From positions 34,593-98,592 of the forward strand of contig NZ_VOSL01000019.1 in assembly GCF_007997005.1 (NCBI RefSeq): DNA of 64,000 nucleotides, read 5' to 3'. Made by a program: the position numbers and the translations under genes. Within the stretch, counting starts at the first letter, position 1. Every line of letters begins with the position of its first letter. Shown in pieces: positions 16,967 through 25,687 of this stretch. Under the pieces are notes generated by a model. It had not been told where the DNA came from and did not search any database. It saw only the letters and a program-made list of their open reading frames with translations. The DNA is from Lujinxingia vulgaris. GTDB taxonomy: Bacteria > Myxococcota_A > Bradymonadia > Bradymonadales > Bradymonadaceae.

Positions 16967-17725
16967 TCAGACGTAGCCGAGGATCAGGCCCTTGACGACG
17001 AGGTACCAACCGTCGACGAGCACGAAGAGCAGGAGCTTAAAGGGCAGACTCACCGTGGTGGGGCTGAGCATGTGCATCCCTAAGCTGAGCAGGATGTTGG
17101 CCACCACCAGGTCGACGATGATGAAGGGCACAAAGAGGATAAATCCGATGGTAAACGCCTCTTTGAGCTCGGTGATGACGAAGGCGGGCACGACGACCAG
17201 GAGATCTTCGGCGGCGACGTTTTTATGCTGTTCGGGAGGGCGGAGCTCGATGGCGAGCTCGTGCAGCAGCAGGCGATCTTCGGGGTCGGCGTGGCGCATC
17301 AAAAAGGCACGAAGCGGCGCGGCGCCGGCCTGGCCGGCCTCCTCCATGCTGCTGAAGTTCACCTGCAGCTCCCCGGCCTCATAGGCGTCGATGTGGGGGC
17401 GGAGCTCGGTGAAGATGTCGTGGCCGACCGGCGCCATGATGTAGATGCTCAAGAGGATCGCCAGGCCGGTGATCACCGTGTTGGGCGGGACCTGCTGCGC
17501 GCCGATGGCGGTGCGCAGGATCGAGAGCACCACGGCGACCTTCACAAAGCTCGTGACCAGGATGAGCGCGAAGGGCAGAAGCGCCATGCCAGCCAGAAGC
17601 GCGGTCAGCGCCAGGGGGCTTCCGCCGGTGGGTGGGAGCGGTCCGGCCACGGGCTCAGCGCTGGCCAGCGCAGGCGCCAGCATGGCGATCGCAGCGATGA
17701 GGGGGGCGATGAAGCGAAGAGACAC
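16967..17725 (-). CDS. sctR: Type III secretion export gate protein SctR (FliP-like)
   Basis: The protein is 252 residues from GTG at 17725 (GGAG six bases upstream). It begins with a signal-peptide-like segment ending ALASAEP, as flagellar FliP does. The core has FVKVAVVLSILRTAIGAQQVPPN and the C-terminal MHMLSPTTVSLPFKLLLFVLVDGWYL. The SPTT form is what I associate with non-flagellar SctR; FliP usually has PP at that place. Signal peptide and gate sequence thus give mixed evidence. It is the core of the export gate. Confidence 0.88.
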   Translation of the reverse strand: MSLRFIAPLIAAIAMLAPALASAEPVAGPLPPTGGSPLALTALLAGMALLPFALILVTSFVKVAVVLSILRTAIGAQQVPPNTVITGLAILLSIYIMAPVGHDIFTELRPHIDAYEAGELQVNFSSMEEAGQAGAAPLRAFLMRHADPEDRLLLHELAIELRPPEQHKNVAAEDLLVVVPAFVITELKEAFTIGFILFVPFIIVDLVVANILLSLGMHMLSPTTVSLPFKLLLFVLVDGWYLVVKGLILGYV

Positions 17726-17840
17726 GATGAGCTCCGCGGGCTCGGGTCGTCTGAGGTCAGTCAGGCTGTGTCTCTTATTGTCGTGGAGCGCGCGGAGGTT
17801 TTGCGTGGGGTGGCGTTTTTTTCGATCTTTTTTGATCCGT

Positions 17841-18290
17841 TCAGCGCCCGGGGTGGGCGTTGCTCGGGGGCTCGAACGGGGTGATCTCGGCCTGCGGTGC
17901 GGGGATCAGGACATCGGGATCGAGGCCATTGAGGCTGATGTCGGCGGCGATCGCGTCGGGCGCGGGGTCGAGTTCGCCGGGGAGCTCCGGCCGAAGCTCG
18001 GAGGAGGATGTCGACGCGGGGGGCGTTTGCCAGGGGGCGGGGTCGAGCTTACCGACCGGGTTGATGCCCTGCTCGGTGCTGGCCAGCAGCCAGTACTCGC
18101 CGGCGGTGCGCACCACCAGCAGAGAGCGGCGAGGCTCGATGAGCTGACGTTCCAGAAGCTCGATGCGGCCGGGGTCTGTGGGTTGGCGCTGGCCGAGGTG
18201 CCTGGCGAGCAGGCGCAGCGCGGCGTAGGCCAGCGCGAGCACGGCAACGAGCACGATGAGCGTGCGAAGGATCAACCATCCATACGCCAT
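17841..18290 (-). CDS. FliO-like membrane protein, first gene of the export operon
   Basis: The protein is 149 residues from ATG 18290, with GGGAGAGG just upstream. The longer frame from 18314 is less likely. It has one N-terminal membrane helix (WLILRTLIVLVAVLALAYAALRLLARHLG) and a following basic region with LLERQLIEPRRSLLVVRTAGEYWLLASTEQGI. That form is typical of FliO, which stabilises FliP in flagellar systems. The rest is Pro/Ala/Glu-rich and probably disordered. It precedes sctR by 115 bp on the same strand, and FliO being next to FliP-like genes supports the call. The FliO family is poorly conserved, so I call it like and not certain. Confidence 0.6.
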   Translation of the reverse strand: MAYGWLILRTLIVLVAVLALAYAALRLLARHLGQRQPTDPGRIELLERQLIEPRRSLLVVRTAGEYWLLASTEQGINPVGKLDPAPWQTPPASTSSSELRPELPGELDPAPDAIAADISLNGLDPDVLIPAPQAEITPFEPPSNAHPGR

Positions 18291-18398
18291 GGGGACCTCT
18301 CCCTGAAGGGTCAACTTCTGTATTGTGGAGGGGAGAGGATGGCATAGGTGGCGGTCGGAGCGCCAGAGGGCCCCGGGCCGCCCCCGGAGAGATAACGC

Positions 18399-19070
18399 TC
18401 ACTCCCCGGCGATCTCCTGGCTCGACACCAGGGCAAAGATCGCATCCCTGAGCTCGCCGGCCTGCTGCAAGAGCTCGGCTTGTTCTTCGGGCTCCATCTG
18501 GTCGAGGGCTTTTTCGACCTCGTTGAGGGCGCGTTTGAGGTGCTTGAGGGGGTTGGGCGCGGGGGTCTCGCGCAGGTGCTCGGGGACGGCCTCTTTGAAC
18601 TCTTTGCGCAGCTCGCGGGCGTTGCGTTCGCCGCGCAGGGCGGCGTCTTTGAGCTCCAGGTAGGTTTCTTGAGGCACGCGCTCATCGGCGTAGTCGGCAT
18701 AACCTTTGGCCATGACCGAGACGGTGTCCATATCGGGCATGACGCGGGCGGGGGCGTCGGCGGGGCGGTTTTTGGGCAGGTATTCGGGGGCCTCTTCAGC
18801 GAGCCAGCTGTAGCCTTCGAGGAGCTTGCGGGCGGTGGCGCGGCTGATGTCCAGCTCGGTGGCGCAGTAGGCAAAGACGGTGCGGTAGCCCCACTCTTTG
18901 AACGCGTCGTTGTCGACGACTTCGCTCAAGTACTCGGCCAGGTCGACCCAGGCGGAGCGAAACTCCACCGAGCCTTTGAGGGCCTGGTAGCGCAGGTCGC
19001 TCTCATCGAGGGTGTCGAGCATGGCCTTGAGGCGGCCTTCGAGCGTTTCTTGATCCAGTCCTTCACTCAT
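18399..19070 (-). CDS. Conserved acidic protein of unknown function
   Basis: The protein is 223 residues from ATG 19070 with GGAG upstream. It is highly charged (Glu-rich) and helical, with a middle segment RATARKLLEGYSWLAEEAPEYLPKNRP preceded by VFAYCATELDISR, which resembles a helix-turn-helix-like fold. The C-terminus LNEVEKALDQMEPEEQAELLQQAGELRDAIFALV looks like a coiled coil. I do not recognise a family. The upstream stretch to 19292 is open but is not supported by a ribosome site. It may be a regulator or adapter of the type III export operon next to it, but this is only from position. Confidence 0.6.
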   Translation of the reverse strand: MSEGLDQETLEGRLKAMLDTLDESDLRYQALKGSVEFRSAWVDLAEYLSEVVDNDAFKEWGYRTVFAYCATELDISRATARKLLEGYSWLAEEAPEYLPKNRPADAPARVMPDMDTVSVMAKGYADYADERVPQETYLELKDAALRGERNARELRKEFKEAVPEHLRETPAPNPLKHLKRALNEVEKALDQMEPEEQAELLQQAGELRDAIFALVSSQEIAGE

Positions 19071-19554
19071 TGTGCACTCCGGGGGTTCGAGGTCTGTGTC
19101 GGGGGTGGGTGTACCGAAAGTTGGGTGGGTGTGCCAGTGCGATGGCGACGGCGCCGAGCAGGGTGGTGGGCGGGGTGAACGCGTGCCTGTGCCGGACGCT
19201 GTGGGGTATGTTTGTGTCGTAAGTGTTTGTTTTTGTTGTCTTATTGATGGTGGTCGGCGAGTGATATTGATGCTCGACGCTGGGAGAGGCAAGGCGGTAG
19301 ACTGGGGGGCGATACTCCTCCATAAGCGAGCGGGGCGGGCGCAATGGAATCGTGACGTTCTGATCGGAGAGTATTACGCCGTGAGCTATCGTTGACGCCG
19401 CGTCTGCTTCGTTGAGACCACCTCGGGCGGCGTTGCAAAGCCTCGACGATGCTAATGCATCGCCTGCGTTTTGCGCCTTGCCCGAGACGTTCTCAACCTC
19501 GCAGCCATCGACGTCAGCTTCTGCTCACAGCGTAGTATGGGGTGAGGCCAGACG
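19071..19554. other. Intergenic stretch with part of a dispersed repeat
   Basis: About 480 bases without a gene lie between divergently transcribed genes. The first half is G/T-skewed, with a repeated GTGGGTG-like theme. The second half (19383-19533) is a copy of a dispersed repeat listed separately. Short open frames here encode only low-complexity peptides. Confidence 0.5.
19383..19533 (+). repeat. About 150-bp dispersed repeat, copy 1
   Basis: It matches the reverse strand of 62098-62248 over its length. Identical blocks include CTATCGTTG, GCCGCGTCTGCT, GTTGCAAAGCCTCGACGATG, TTTGCGCCTTGCC and CATCTGCTCAC-like ends. The centre is a conserved hairpin, CGATGC-TAAT-GCATCG. Copy 2 has TAAA in the loop. 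Confidence 0.8.
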
Positions 19555-20990
19555 GTGCTCTTTAACTCGCTTGAGTTTGCGGTCTTTTTCGGGGTGGTTT
19601 GCGCGCTTTATTTCGCGCTGGGTCAACGCTGGCGGTGGATGCTGCTGCTGGTGGCGAGCTACGTGTTCTACATGCAGTGGAACGCGAGCTACGCGTTTTT
19701 GATCCTGGCGTCGACGTGTGTGGACTACGTGGCGGGGCGAGCGATGGGGGCGTCGGAGAGTCGGCGTCGTCAGACGGGGATCTTGCTGGGGAGTCTGAGC
19801 TTTAACCTGGGGATGCTCTTTACGTTCAAGTACTGGAGCTTTTTTCATACGAGCCTGGCCGCGGCGCTGGGGGCGGTGGGGGTGAGTTATGCGCCGCCAC
19901 AGCTCGATGTGCTGCTGCCGGTGGGGATCTCGTTTTATACCTTTCAGACGTTGAGCTACACGATCGACATCTGGCGGGGGGAGCTCAAGCCGGAGCGGCA
20001 TTTTGGCAAGTTTGCGCTCTTTGTGACCTTCTTTCCGCAGCTGATCGCCGGGCCGATTGGGCGGGCGAAGCCCTTTTGCCGCAGCTCGATCGGGAGGTGG
20101 CGTTCGATTTTGAGCGGGTGCAGTCCGGGTTGCAGCTGATGGGGTGGGGGCTCTTTAAGAAGGTGGTCATTGCCGACAACCTCTCGGTGTATGTGGACGC
20201 AGTCTACGGCAACCCCCAGGCGCATTCGGGGTGGACGCTGGGGTTTGCGACCTACGCGTTTGCGTTTCAGATCTACTGCGACTTTTCGGGGTATTCGGAC
20301 ATCGCGATCGGGGCGGCGAAGGTGCTGGGGTTTGACCTGATGAAGAACTTTGAGCGGCCGTATTTTTCGCAGTCGATCACGGAGTTCTGGCGGCGCTGGC
20401 ATATCTCGCTTTCGAGCTGGCTGCGGGACTATTTGTATATTTCGGTGGGGGGGAATCGGCGGGGGAGGTGGAAGACGTATCGTAACCTGATGATCACGAT
20501 GGTGTTGGGTGGGTTGTGGCACGGGGCGAGTTGGAATTTTGTGATCTGGGGGACCTTGCAGGGGGTGATGCTGGCGGCGTCGCGCATCACACTTCCCTGG
20601 CGCGATAAGATGGCGAAACGATTGGGGATTCCGGCGATGGCGGTGTCCGGTTGGCGGATGCTCATCACGTTCCATCTGGTGTGTTTGAGCTGGATCTTTT
20701 TCCGGGCGGCGACCTTTGATGATGCGATGGTGATCCTCGGGCGCATTGCGGGGGTGATGCCGGGGCCGGAAGGGCTGGCGTTGTTGGACCTCAATATTCT
20801 GTTGAGCGCGGCGGTCGGGCTGGTGGTGATGTTCGGGGTGCAGGTGTTGCAGGAGCGTAAGGGGAGCGGGCGCGCGTGGCTGGCGCAGCGGCCGGTGGCG
20901 GTGCGCTGGGGGGCGTATGTGGCGTTGGCGCTGGGGATCACGCTCTTCGGGGCGGAGGGTGCCGGGCAGTTTATCTACTTCCAGTTTTGA
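19555..20990 (+). pseudogene. MBOAT O-acyltransferase (AlgI-like), frameshifted
   Basis: The two halves of a single gene are in different frames. The first (19555-20139) begins MLFNSLEFAVFFGVV from GTG and runs into FFPQLIAGPIGRAKPF. The second continues from LPQLDREVAFDFERVQ in the +1 frame to the end. The break is at a T run (20074-20077): four Ts, where five would restore AAG-CCC-TTT-TTG. The joined protein of about 478 residues is a multi-membrane MBOAT acyltransferase, with the catalytic His in VLGGLWHGASWNFVIWG and the WHISLSSWLRDYLYI motif. These proteins transfer acyl groups to extracellular polysaccharide. The next gene encodes the SGNH partner. It could be a real pseudogene, phase-variable, or a sequencing error in the T run. 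Confidence 0.85.
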
Positions 20991-21015
20991 GCGTGAGTAA
21001 CGAGCGGGTGCGGCG

Positions 21016-21948
21016 ATGAAGTCAAAACAATGGGCGTGGGTGGCGGGGTTTCTGGCGGTGCTGGTGCTCGCCGACCTGGGCGTGGGTGCGCTGCTGCGGA
21101 CGATGAGCGCGCGGGTGCGCACCGGGGAGGGGATGGGGCAGGTGCGGGCGGCGGTGGAGGGGGAGCCCATCGATCTGCTGGTGCTGGGGAGCTCGCGTGC
21201 GCGCCATCATGTGGATACGGATTGGTTGAGCGAGGAGTTGGGGGTTCGGGCGCTAAATCTGGGGGCGAATGGGCAGGGGACCTATTACGCGTATATGGTG
21301 CTGGCGATGCTGGTGGAGGCCGGGCAGGTGCCCGACGCGGTGCTTTTGCAGGTGGAGCCCCGCGATCTTCGGGAGCCGCGGCTGGCGCGGGCGCGCATTC
21401 TTACGCCGGCCTATGACGCGTATGAGGTCGCGCGTCGGGAGCTTCCGAAGATGGGGACGTGGGCGGGGGTGAAGTTGTGGTCGGCGACCTACCGCTACAA
21501 CCACCGGGTGTTTGAGGTGGTACGGCATGCGTTTTTTGCGCCGGAGGGGGGCGGGACGGGGTTTGTGGGTCGCGTGGGGGCGTATCGGGAGGTGGAGGCG
21601 GCGCCTTATGATGTGGAGGGGGCGCGGCTCGACGCGGAGGGGTGGGCGTTTTATGAGGCGTTTGTGGATCTGGCGGTCGCGCAGGGCGTGGAGGTGGTGA
21701 TCTTTGAGGGGCCGCGGCTTCGAGAGGGGCGCGATGTGTGGGAGGCAAAGGCGGCCGAGGCGCTCGAAGATCTTGCGGCGGAGCATGCGGGAGTGGCGTG
21801 GCGGCCCTGGGATGAGGCGCGTTTTGAGGAGCTTGAGGATCGCGCGCTCTGGTATGATCCGGGGTATCTGAACGCGGAGGGGGCGCGGCGATTTACGGCG
21901 TTGATTTCGCAGACGGAGGCGTTTGAAGCGCTGGGTGTGGGGCGATAG
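21016..21948 (+). CDS. SGNH-like acyltransferase partner of MBOAT protein
   Basis: The 310-residue protein has one N-terminal membrane anchor (AWVAGFLAVLVLADLGVGALL). It then shows IDLLVLGSSRARHHVD (the Ser-containing block, near residue 58), LNLGANGQGTYYAYM, and the C-terminal WYDPGYLNAEGARRFTALI. SGNH/AlgJ-type proteins pair with MBOAT proteins in polysaccharide O-acetylation. The usual end motif is D-x-x-H-L-N, but Tyr stands where His is expected, so it may be inactive or use another base. It is encoded 25 bp after the MBOAT gene and is probably in its operon. Confidence 0.65.
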   Translation: MKSKQWAWVAGFLAVLVLADLGVGALLRTMSARVRTGEGMGQVRAAVEGEPIDLLVLGSSRARHHVDTDWLSEELGVRALNLGANGQGTYYAYMVLAMLVEAGQVPDAVLLQVEPRDLREPRLARARILTPAYDAYEVARRELPKMGTWAGVKLWSATYRYNHRVFEVVRHAFFAPEGGGTGFVGRVGAYREVEAAPYDVEGARLDAEGWAFYEAFVDLAVAQGVEVVIFEGPRLREGRDVWEAKAAEALEDLAAEHAGVAWRPWDEARFEELEDRALWYDPGYLNAEGARRFTALISQTEAFEALGVGR

Positions 21949-21975
21949 GTTTTTCTAAGTGGTTGATATGAAAGG

Positions 21976-21991
21976 TGTTTCACGTGAAACG
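21976..21991. promoter_or_regulatory. Candidate parS centromere site 2 (intergenic)
   Basis: TGTTTCACGTGAAACG matches 15 of 16 positions of the parS consensus and has the same 14-bp palindrome as the site at 9215. It lies between two genes, just upstream of the GTG at 22000. Confidence 0.8.
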
Positions 21992-21999
21992 GCGGCGTT

Positions 22000-23007
22000 G
22001 TGAGTGAGGTGGAGCGGATCACGGTGGTGATTCCGACGCTGGAGGAGGCCGGCAGGCTGGGGCGTATGCTCGACGCGTTGAGGATGCAGCGGGGCGTGGC
22101 GCTGGAGGTGGTAGTGGCCGACGGGGGCTCGGAGGATGGCACGGTGGAGGTCGCGCGTAGAGCCGGGGTGCGCGTTGTGGAGGTGGGGCGGGCGGGGCGA
22201 GGGGTGCAGATGAACGCGGGGGCAAAGGAGAGTGAGGGGGAGTGGTTGTTGTTTTTGCATGCGGACAGCGTGCCGGCGGATGGGGATCTGTTGAGGGACG
22301 CTCTGGAGCGGATGCGCCGGGAGGAAGGGAGAGGGGTATCGGAGCGTGTGGTGGGGCATTTTTCGCTGAGGTTTGAGGGGGAGGGGCGCCGGGCGCGGCG
22401 GAGGTTTTACCGGGGGTTGGAGCGGAAGTCGGCGTTGAACCGGGCGCTGACGACCAACGGGGATCAGGGGATGCTGATGCGCCGGGCGACCTTTGAGACG
22501 GTGGGGGGCTTTGAGGAGGGGCTGGGGTATCTCGAAGATCAGCGTTTTGTGGCGGCGCTGGAGAGGATGGGGGGGCGCCGGGTGACGCTGGGGGGGTATG
22601 TGCGGACCTCGACGCGGCGTTTTGAGGTGGAGGGGGTGGGGGCGCGTTACGCGACGATGACCCTGATCATGATGGCGGAGGCGGTGGGGCTGGAGGCCTT
22701 TTTAAGTGAGGAGGAGCAGGTGTATGCGCCGCAACATCGGGCCGGGAGGTTGCGCTTTTTGCAGCAGGCAAAGGCGTTCGGATCGGCGCTTCTGGCGGGG
22801 GATTGCGACGAGGTGCGGGGAAGAATTGCGGCGCTCGTGGCGTTGGGTTGGCGCAATCTCTGGCAGATCCCCTTTGGGATCGATGTGTGGTTGTGGCCGA
22901 CGCCCCACGGACCGACGCCGCTGACCGACGCCTGGGATCGGGCGGTCGGTGCTGGCGAGCGAGTTTGTGGTGAAGGTGGCCCTGGCGTAGAGTGCGCGTC
23001 GAGGTGA
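22000..23007 (+). CDS. Family 2 glycosyltransferase
   Basis: The protein is 335 residues from GTG 22000. The GT-A start is ITVVIPTLEEAGRLGRMLDAL, followed by VVVADGGSEDGTVEVARRAG and the metal-binding acid block LLFLHADSVPADGD (a D-x-D-like acidic motif). The segment GDQGMLMRRATFETVGGFEEGLGYLEDQRFVAALERMGG is typical of the TIGR04283-type subfamily. The acceptor is unknown. The region after about residue 230 is an extra helical tail with Cys. It may act in lipid or polysaccharide glycosylation, but no close partner is in the cluster. Confidence 0.85.
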   Translation: MSEVERITVVIPTLEEAGRLGRMLDALRMQRGVALEVVVADGGSEDGTVEVARRAGVRVVEVGRAGRGVQMNAGAKESEGEWLLFLHADSVPADGDLLRDALERMRREEGRGVSERVVGHFSLRFEGEGRRARRRFYRGLERKSALNRALTTNGDQGMLMRRATFETVGGFEEGLGYLEDQRFVAALERMGGRRVTLGGYVRTSTRRFEVEGVGARYATMTLIMMAEAVGLEAFLSEEEQVYAPQHRAGRLRFLQQAKAFGSALLAGDCDEVRGRIAALVALGWRNLWQIPFGIDVWLWPTPHGPTPLTDAWDRAVGAGERVCGEGGPGVECASR

Positions 23008-23156
23008 CGTAGCCCCGCGCCCGGAGCCGTGGATGCGATCGAGGATCGACCGAGTTCGACGTGGATCGACGCGGCGCAACGATGAGGGCGACGTGCCATC
23101 GAAGGTTGGTGGCTTCGCTGAAGTGAAACGCAGGTTTTGTGAGATCAGGAGTGCAT

Positions 23157-24398
23157 GTGCGAGTTGCAGGATGGAGAGATCTGACCCTTCTGGGGGCGGC
23201 GTCGATGATGCTGGCTGCGGGGTGTGGCGAGGGGAGCCAGGCCGAATGTGAGAGTTTTGCGGACTGCGGCGGTGAGACGCCCTGGTGTGCGCCGGAGCAG
23301 ACCTGTGAGGCGTTGCCGCCCGGCCATCAGATCGGGGTGGGCGATGGGTCGCCGGGGACGGTGAGCCTGGAGGAGATCTACGCCACGGAGCGCTCGATGG
23401 AGCTCACCGATCTGGCGTTCAATCCGGCCGAGGAGCATGAGCTGTGGATCGTGCGTCGGGAGCATGAGAGCACGGAGCCCTGTGAAGAAGGTAACGCCAC
23501 CGCCGCGGGCTGTGCGGCGCTGGAGGGATCGACGACGATCATTCAGAACCTGGGGACGGCCGAGGAGAACGTGATCGTGAAGGTCGATCCCAACGCCTGG
23601 CACTTTATGCGTCGGCCGCCGGCGATGGCCTTTGGCGATAACGGCTTCTGGGCTACGGTCGGTGAGGAGCGCACGGCGAACTACCTGGACGGCCAGGCGG
23701 ACTTTATGGGTCCGGTGCTCTGGTCGGCCGACCTGAGTCTATTTGGCGAGGAGCCGCCTCCCGGCCTCAACGGATCGCACTTCGATATGTTGCATCACGC
23801 GCCCTACGGGATGGGGATCGCCCATGAGGTGGACAACGTCTACTGGGTGTTCAACGGGATGCATGGCTCGCTGGATCGCACCGACTTCAATGACGATCAC
23901 GGTATGGGTTATGACGATCATACCGATGGCGAGGTGCTGCGTTATGTCAATGGCGAGCTGAGCCGGGTGGAAGGTGTGCCCAGCCATATGGAGCTCGATA
24001 AAGAGACGCGTCTTCTTTATGTGGCCGATACCGGAAACAGCCGCATCGTGCGCCTGAACATTGACTCCGGGGAGATGGGCGACTCGATCACGCTCCCGAA
24101 CTACGACGGGATCTCGGTCTACGATCATATGGAGGGCGCGGAGCTCGAAGAGATCGTGGCGCCGGGGACCCTGGAGCAGCCCAGCGGGCTCGCGCTGCAT
24201 GATGGCGTGATGTTTGTCAGCGACCAGGCCACCGGCAAGCTGCACGCGTTTACGCTTGAGGGTGAGCATTTGCGGGAGCTGGACACGGGCCTGGGCGCCG
24301 GCGCGCTGGCGGGCATCGCGATCAGCCCGGTCGATGACAGCCTGTATCTGGTGCATCAGAGTGAAGGGAAGCTCTACCGCGTGGACATCATCCTGTGA
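23157..24398 (+). CDS. Beta-propeller lipoprotein
   Basis: The protein is 413 residues from GTG 23157, with AGGAG five bases before. A longer frame to 23139 is possible. It has a lipoprotein signal with lipobox LAAGC and then a Cys-rich segment (ECESFADCGGETPWCAPEQTCEA). The rest shows NHL/YVTN-type beta-propeller blades, such as ELTDLAFNPAEEHELWIVRREH, TRLLYVADTGNSRIVRLN, QPSGLALHDGVMFVSDQATGKLHAF and GIAISPVDDSLYLVHQSEGKLYRV. HDH-like residues (SHFDMLHHAPYGMGIAHEVDN) may bind metal. The role is unknown. The last base pairs overlap the next gene by four bases. Confidence 0.75.
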   Translation: MRVAGWRDLTLLGAASMMLAAGCGEGSQAECESFADCGGETPWCAPEQTCEALPPGHQIGVGDGSPGTVSLEEIYATERSMELTDLAFNPAEEHELWIVRREHESTEPCEEGNATAAGCAALEGSTTIIQNLGTAEENVIVKVDPNAWHFMRRPPAMAFGDNGFWATVGEERTANYLDGQADFMGPVLWSADLSLFGEEPPPGLNGSHFDMLHHAPYGMGIAHEVDNVYWVFNGMHGSLDRTDFNDDHGMGYDDHTDGEVLRYVNGELSRVEGVPSHMELDKETRLLYVADTGNSRIVRLNIDSGEMGDSITLPNYDGISVYDHMEGAELEEIVAPGTLEQPSGLALHDGVMFVSDQATGKLHAFTLEGEHLRELDTGLGAGALAGIAISPVDDSLYLVHQSEGKLYRVDIIL

Positions 24399-25273
24399 TC
24401 GATAACCGACGCGGGGCGGGGCTTCGGGAGTGGGATGTGCAGGTGGTGACCTGCGCCGAGCTCCCGGAGCCCGACGCCGATATGGCGCCCTTGATGGCGG
24501 CGCTGGAGGTGGCGGGTCTGCGGGCTCGTCAGGTGGTCTGGGATGACGCGACGGTGGATTGGGGGGAGAGCAGCCTGACGGTGATTCGCTCGACCTGGGA
24601 CTATCATCGTCGACGCGACGCCTTTGTGGCCTGGGCACAGGCCGTCGGGGAGCGAAGTCAGCTGCTCAACCCGGCACAGGTCGTTTTGTGGAACACCCAT
24701 AAGCGCTACCTGCTTACGCTGGCCTTGCGGGGGGTGGCGGCGGTGCCCACGGCGATGATCGAGCGGGGCTCGTGTTTAAAAGCCGGGGAGATCTGTGAGG
24801 ATCAGGGCTGGCGTAAGATCGTGGTCAAGCCGGCGGTCTCGGCCGGCTCGTACCAGACGCATGTGATGGAGGCCGGGGCGATCGACGAGGAGGTGGTCGG
24901 GGCGCTGGTGGCCGCCGAAGATGTGCTGGTGCAGCCCTATATTGAGAGTGTGGATACCTACGGGGAGCGCTCGCTGATCTTCATCGACGGGGAGCTTACG
25001 CATAGCGTGCGCAAGTCGCCGCGTTTTGCCGGCGAAGATGAATCGGTGAGCGGGCCGCATCCGATCGATGCGGCGGAGCGGGAGGTTGGCGAGCGGGCGC
25101 TCAAGGCGGTGGGGGGCGAAGGGCTGCTCTACGCCAGGGTGGATCTGGTGCGGGGTGCAGACGGAGCGCCGATGGTCGCGGAGCTGGAGCTTGTGGAGCC
25201 GTCGCTCTTTTTCAACCTCTGTCCGGAGGCGTTGGAGCGGTATGTGGCGGGGGTGAAGAGGAGGTTGGGTTAG
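24395..25273 (+). CDS. ATP-grasp ligase-like protein (DcsG-related)
   Basis: The 292-residue protein has an N-terminal domain with VIRSTWDYHRRRDAFVAW, an ATP-grasp central domain with WRKIVVKPAVSAGSYQTH, LVQPYIESVDTYGERSLIFIDGELTHSVRKSPR and a metal-binding end, LVEPSLFFN. That pattern resembles the D-cycloserine ligase DcsG and RimK-like proteins, which ligate a carboxylate to an amine or thiol. The substrate is unknown. Its GTG start overlaps the stop of the lipoprotein gene upstream, so the two are coupled. Confidence 0.75.
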   Translation: MIDNRRGAGLREWDVQVVTCAELPEPDADMAPLMAALEVAGLRARQVVWDDATVDWGESSLTVIRSTWDYHRRRDAFVAWAQAVGERSQLLNPAQVVLWNTHKRYLLTLALRGVAAVPTAMIERGSCLKAGEICEDQGWRKIVVKPAVSAGSYQTHVMEAGAIDEEVVGALVAAEDVLVQPYIESVDTYGERSLIFIDGELTHSVRKSPRFAGEDESVSGPHPIDAAEREVGERALKAVGGEGLLYARVDLVRGADGAPMVAELELVEPSLFFNLCPEALERYVAGVKRRLG

Positions 25274-25453
25274 AAGGTTTGGGGGGACGCGATGTGGGGG
25301 GGCGTGTGTGGGGGCTGGTGGTGCGCTTTTTGTGGTTAGGTGGTTGGGTGGTTGTGTGGTTGAGGGGCCTGGGGGGTACACGACGTTGGGTGATTCGTGA
25401 GGGCGTTCGGTGGTGCGCGGTTTGTGGTTGTGGGGTTAGGTGGTTGCGGGGCG

Positions 25454-25557
25454 CCGAACGCATCAGGACGACGCTGGCTGCGTCGCTGCGGACTCGCGGT
25501 GGCGCTGCCACGGCTTCGTCCTTGCTCCTTGCCAATCGCCGCCCTGAGTGCGCTCGG
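25454..25557 (+). repeat. 104-bp structured repeat, copy 1
   Basis: It starts CCGAACGCATCAGG and ends CCTGAGTGCGCTCGG, so the ends form an inverted pair. Internal hairpins are CGACGC..GCGTCG and GTGGC..GCCAC. Four further copies are in this window, the closest only seven bases away in the same direction. Confidence 0.9.
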
Positions 25558-25564
25558 GTGGGCG

Positions 25565-25669
25565 CCGAGCGCACTCAGGACGACGCTGGCTGCGTCGCTG
25601 CGGACTCGCGGTGGCGCTGCCACAGCTTCGTCCTTGCTCCTTGCCAATCGCCGCCCTGAGTGCGCTCGG
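25565..25669 (+). repeat. 104-bp structured repeat, copy 2
   Basis: It has perfect terminal inverted repeats, CCGAGCGCACTCAGG and CCTGAGTGCGCTCGG. It differs from copy 1 by only a few bases. The two copies are in tandem (period 111 bp), which suggests recent duplication. Confidence 0.9.
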
Positions 25670-25687
25670 GTGTGGTTGGCGGTGTGG

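Larger units (their letters stand above)
25274..25687. other. Non-coding stretch with G/T tract and two repeat copies
   Basis: About 410 bases without a gene. The first part (25275-25440) is strongly G/T-skewed on the plus strand, with variants of GTGGTTGTGTGGTT and GGTTGGGTGG. The rest is two head-to-tail copies of the 104-bp element. The same G/T leader, including a GGCCTGGGGGG block and a GATTCGTGAG block, stands ahead of another copy at 31795-31962. Confidence 0.6.

Noticed and set aside
14732..18290. Flagellar fliOPQR-flhB operon
   Set aside because: SctR SPTT motif and the SctU linker fit non-flagellar systems better, though FliO and the signal peptide are flagellar-like; kept as a mixed signal in the findings.
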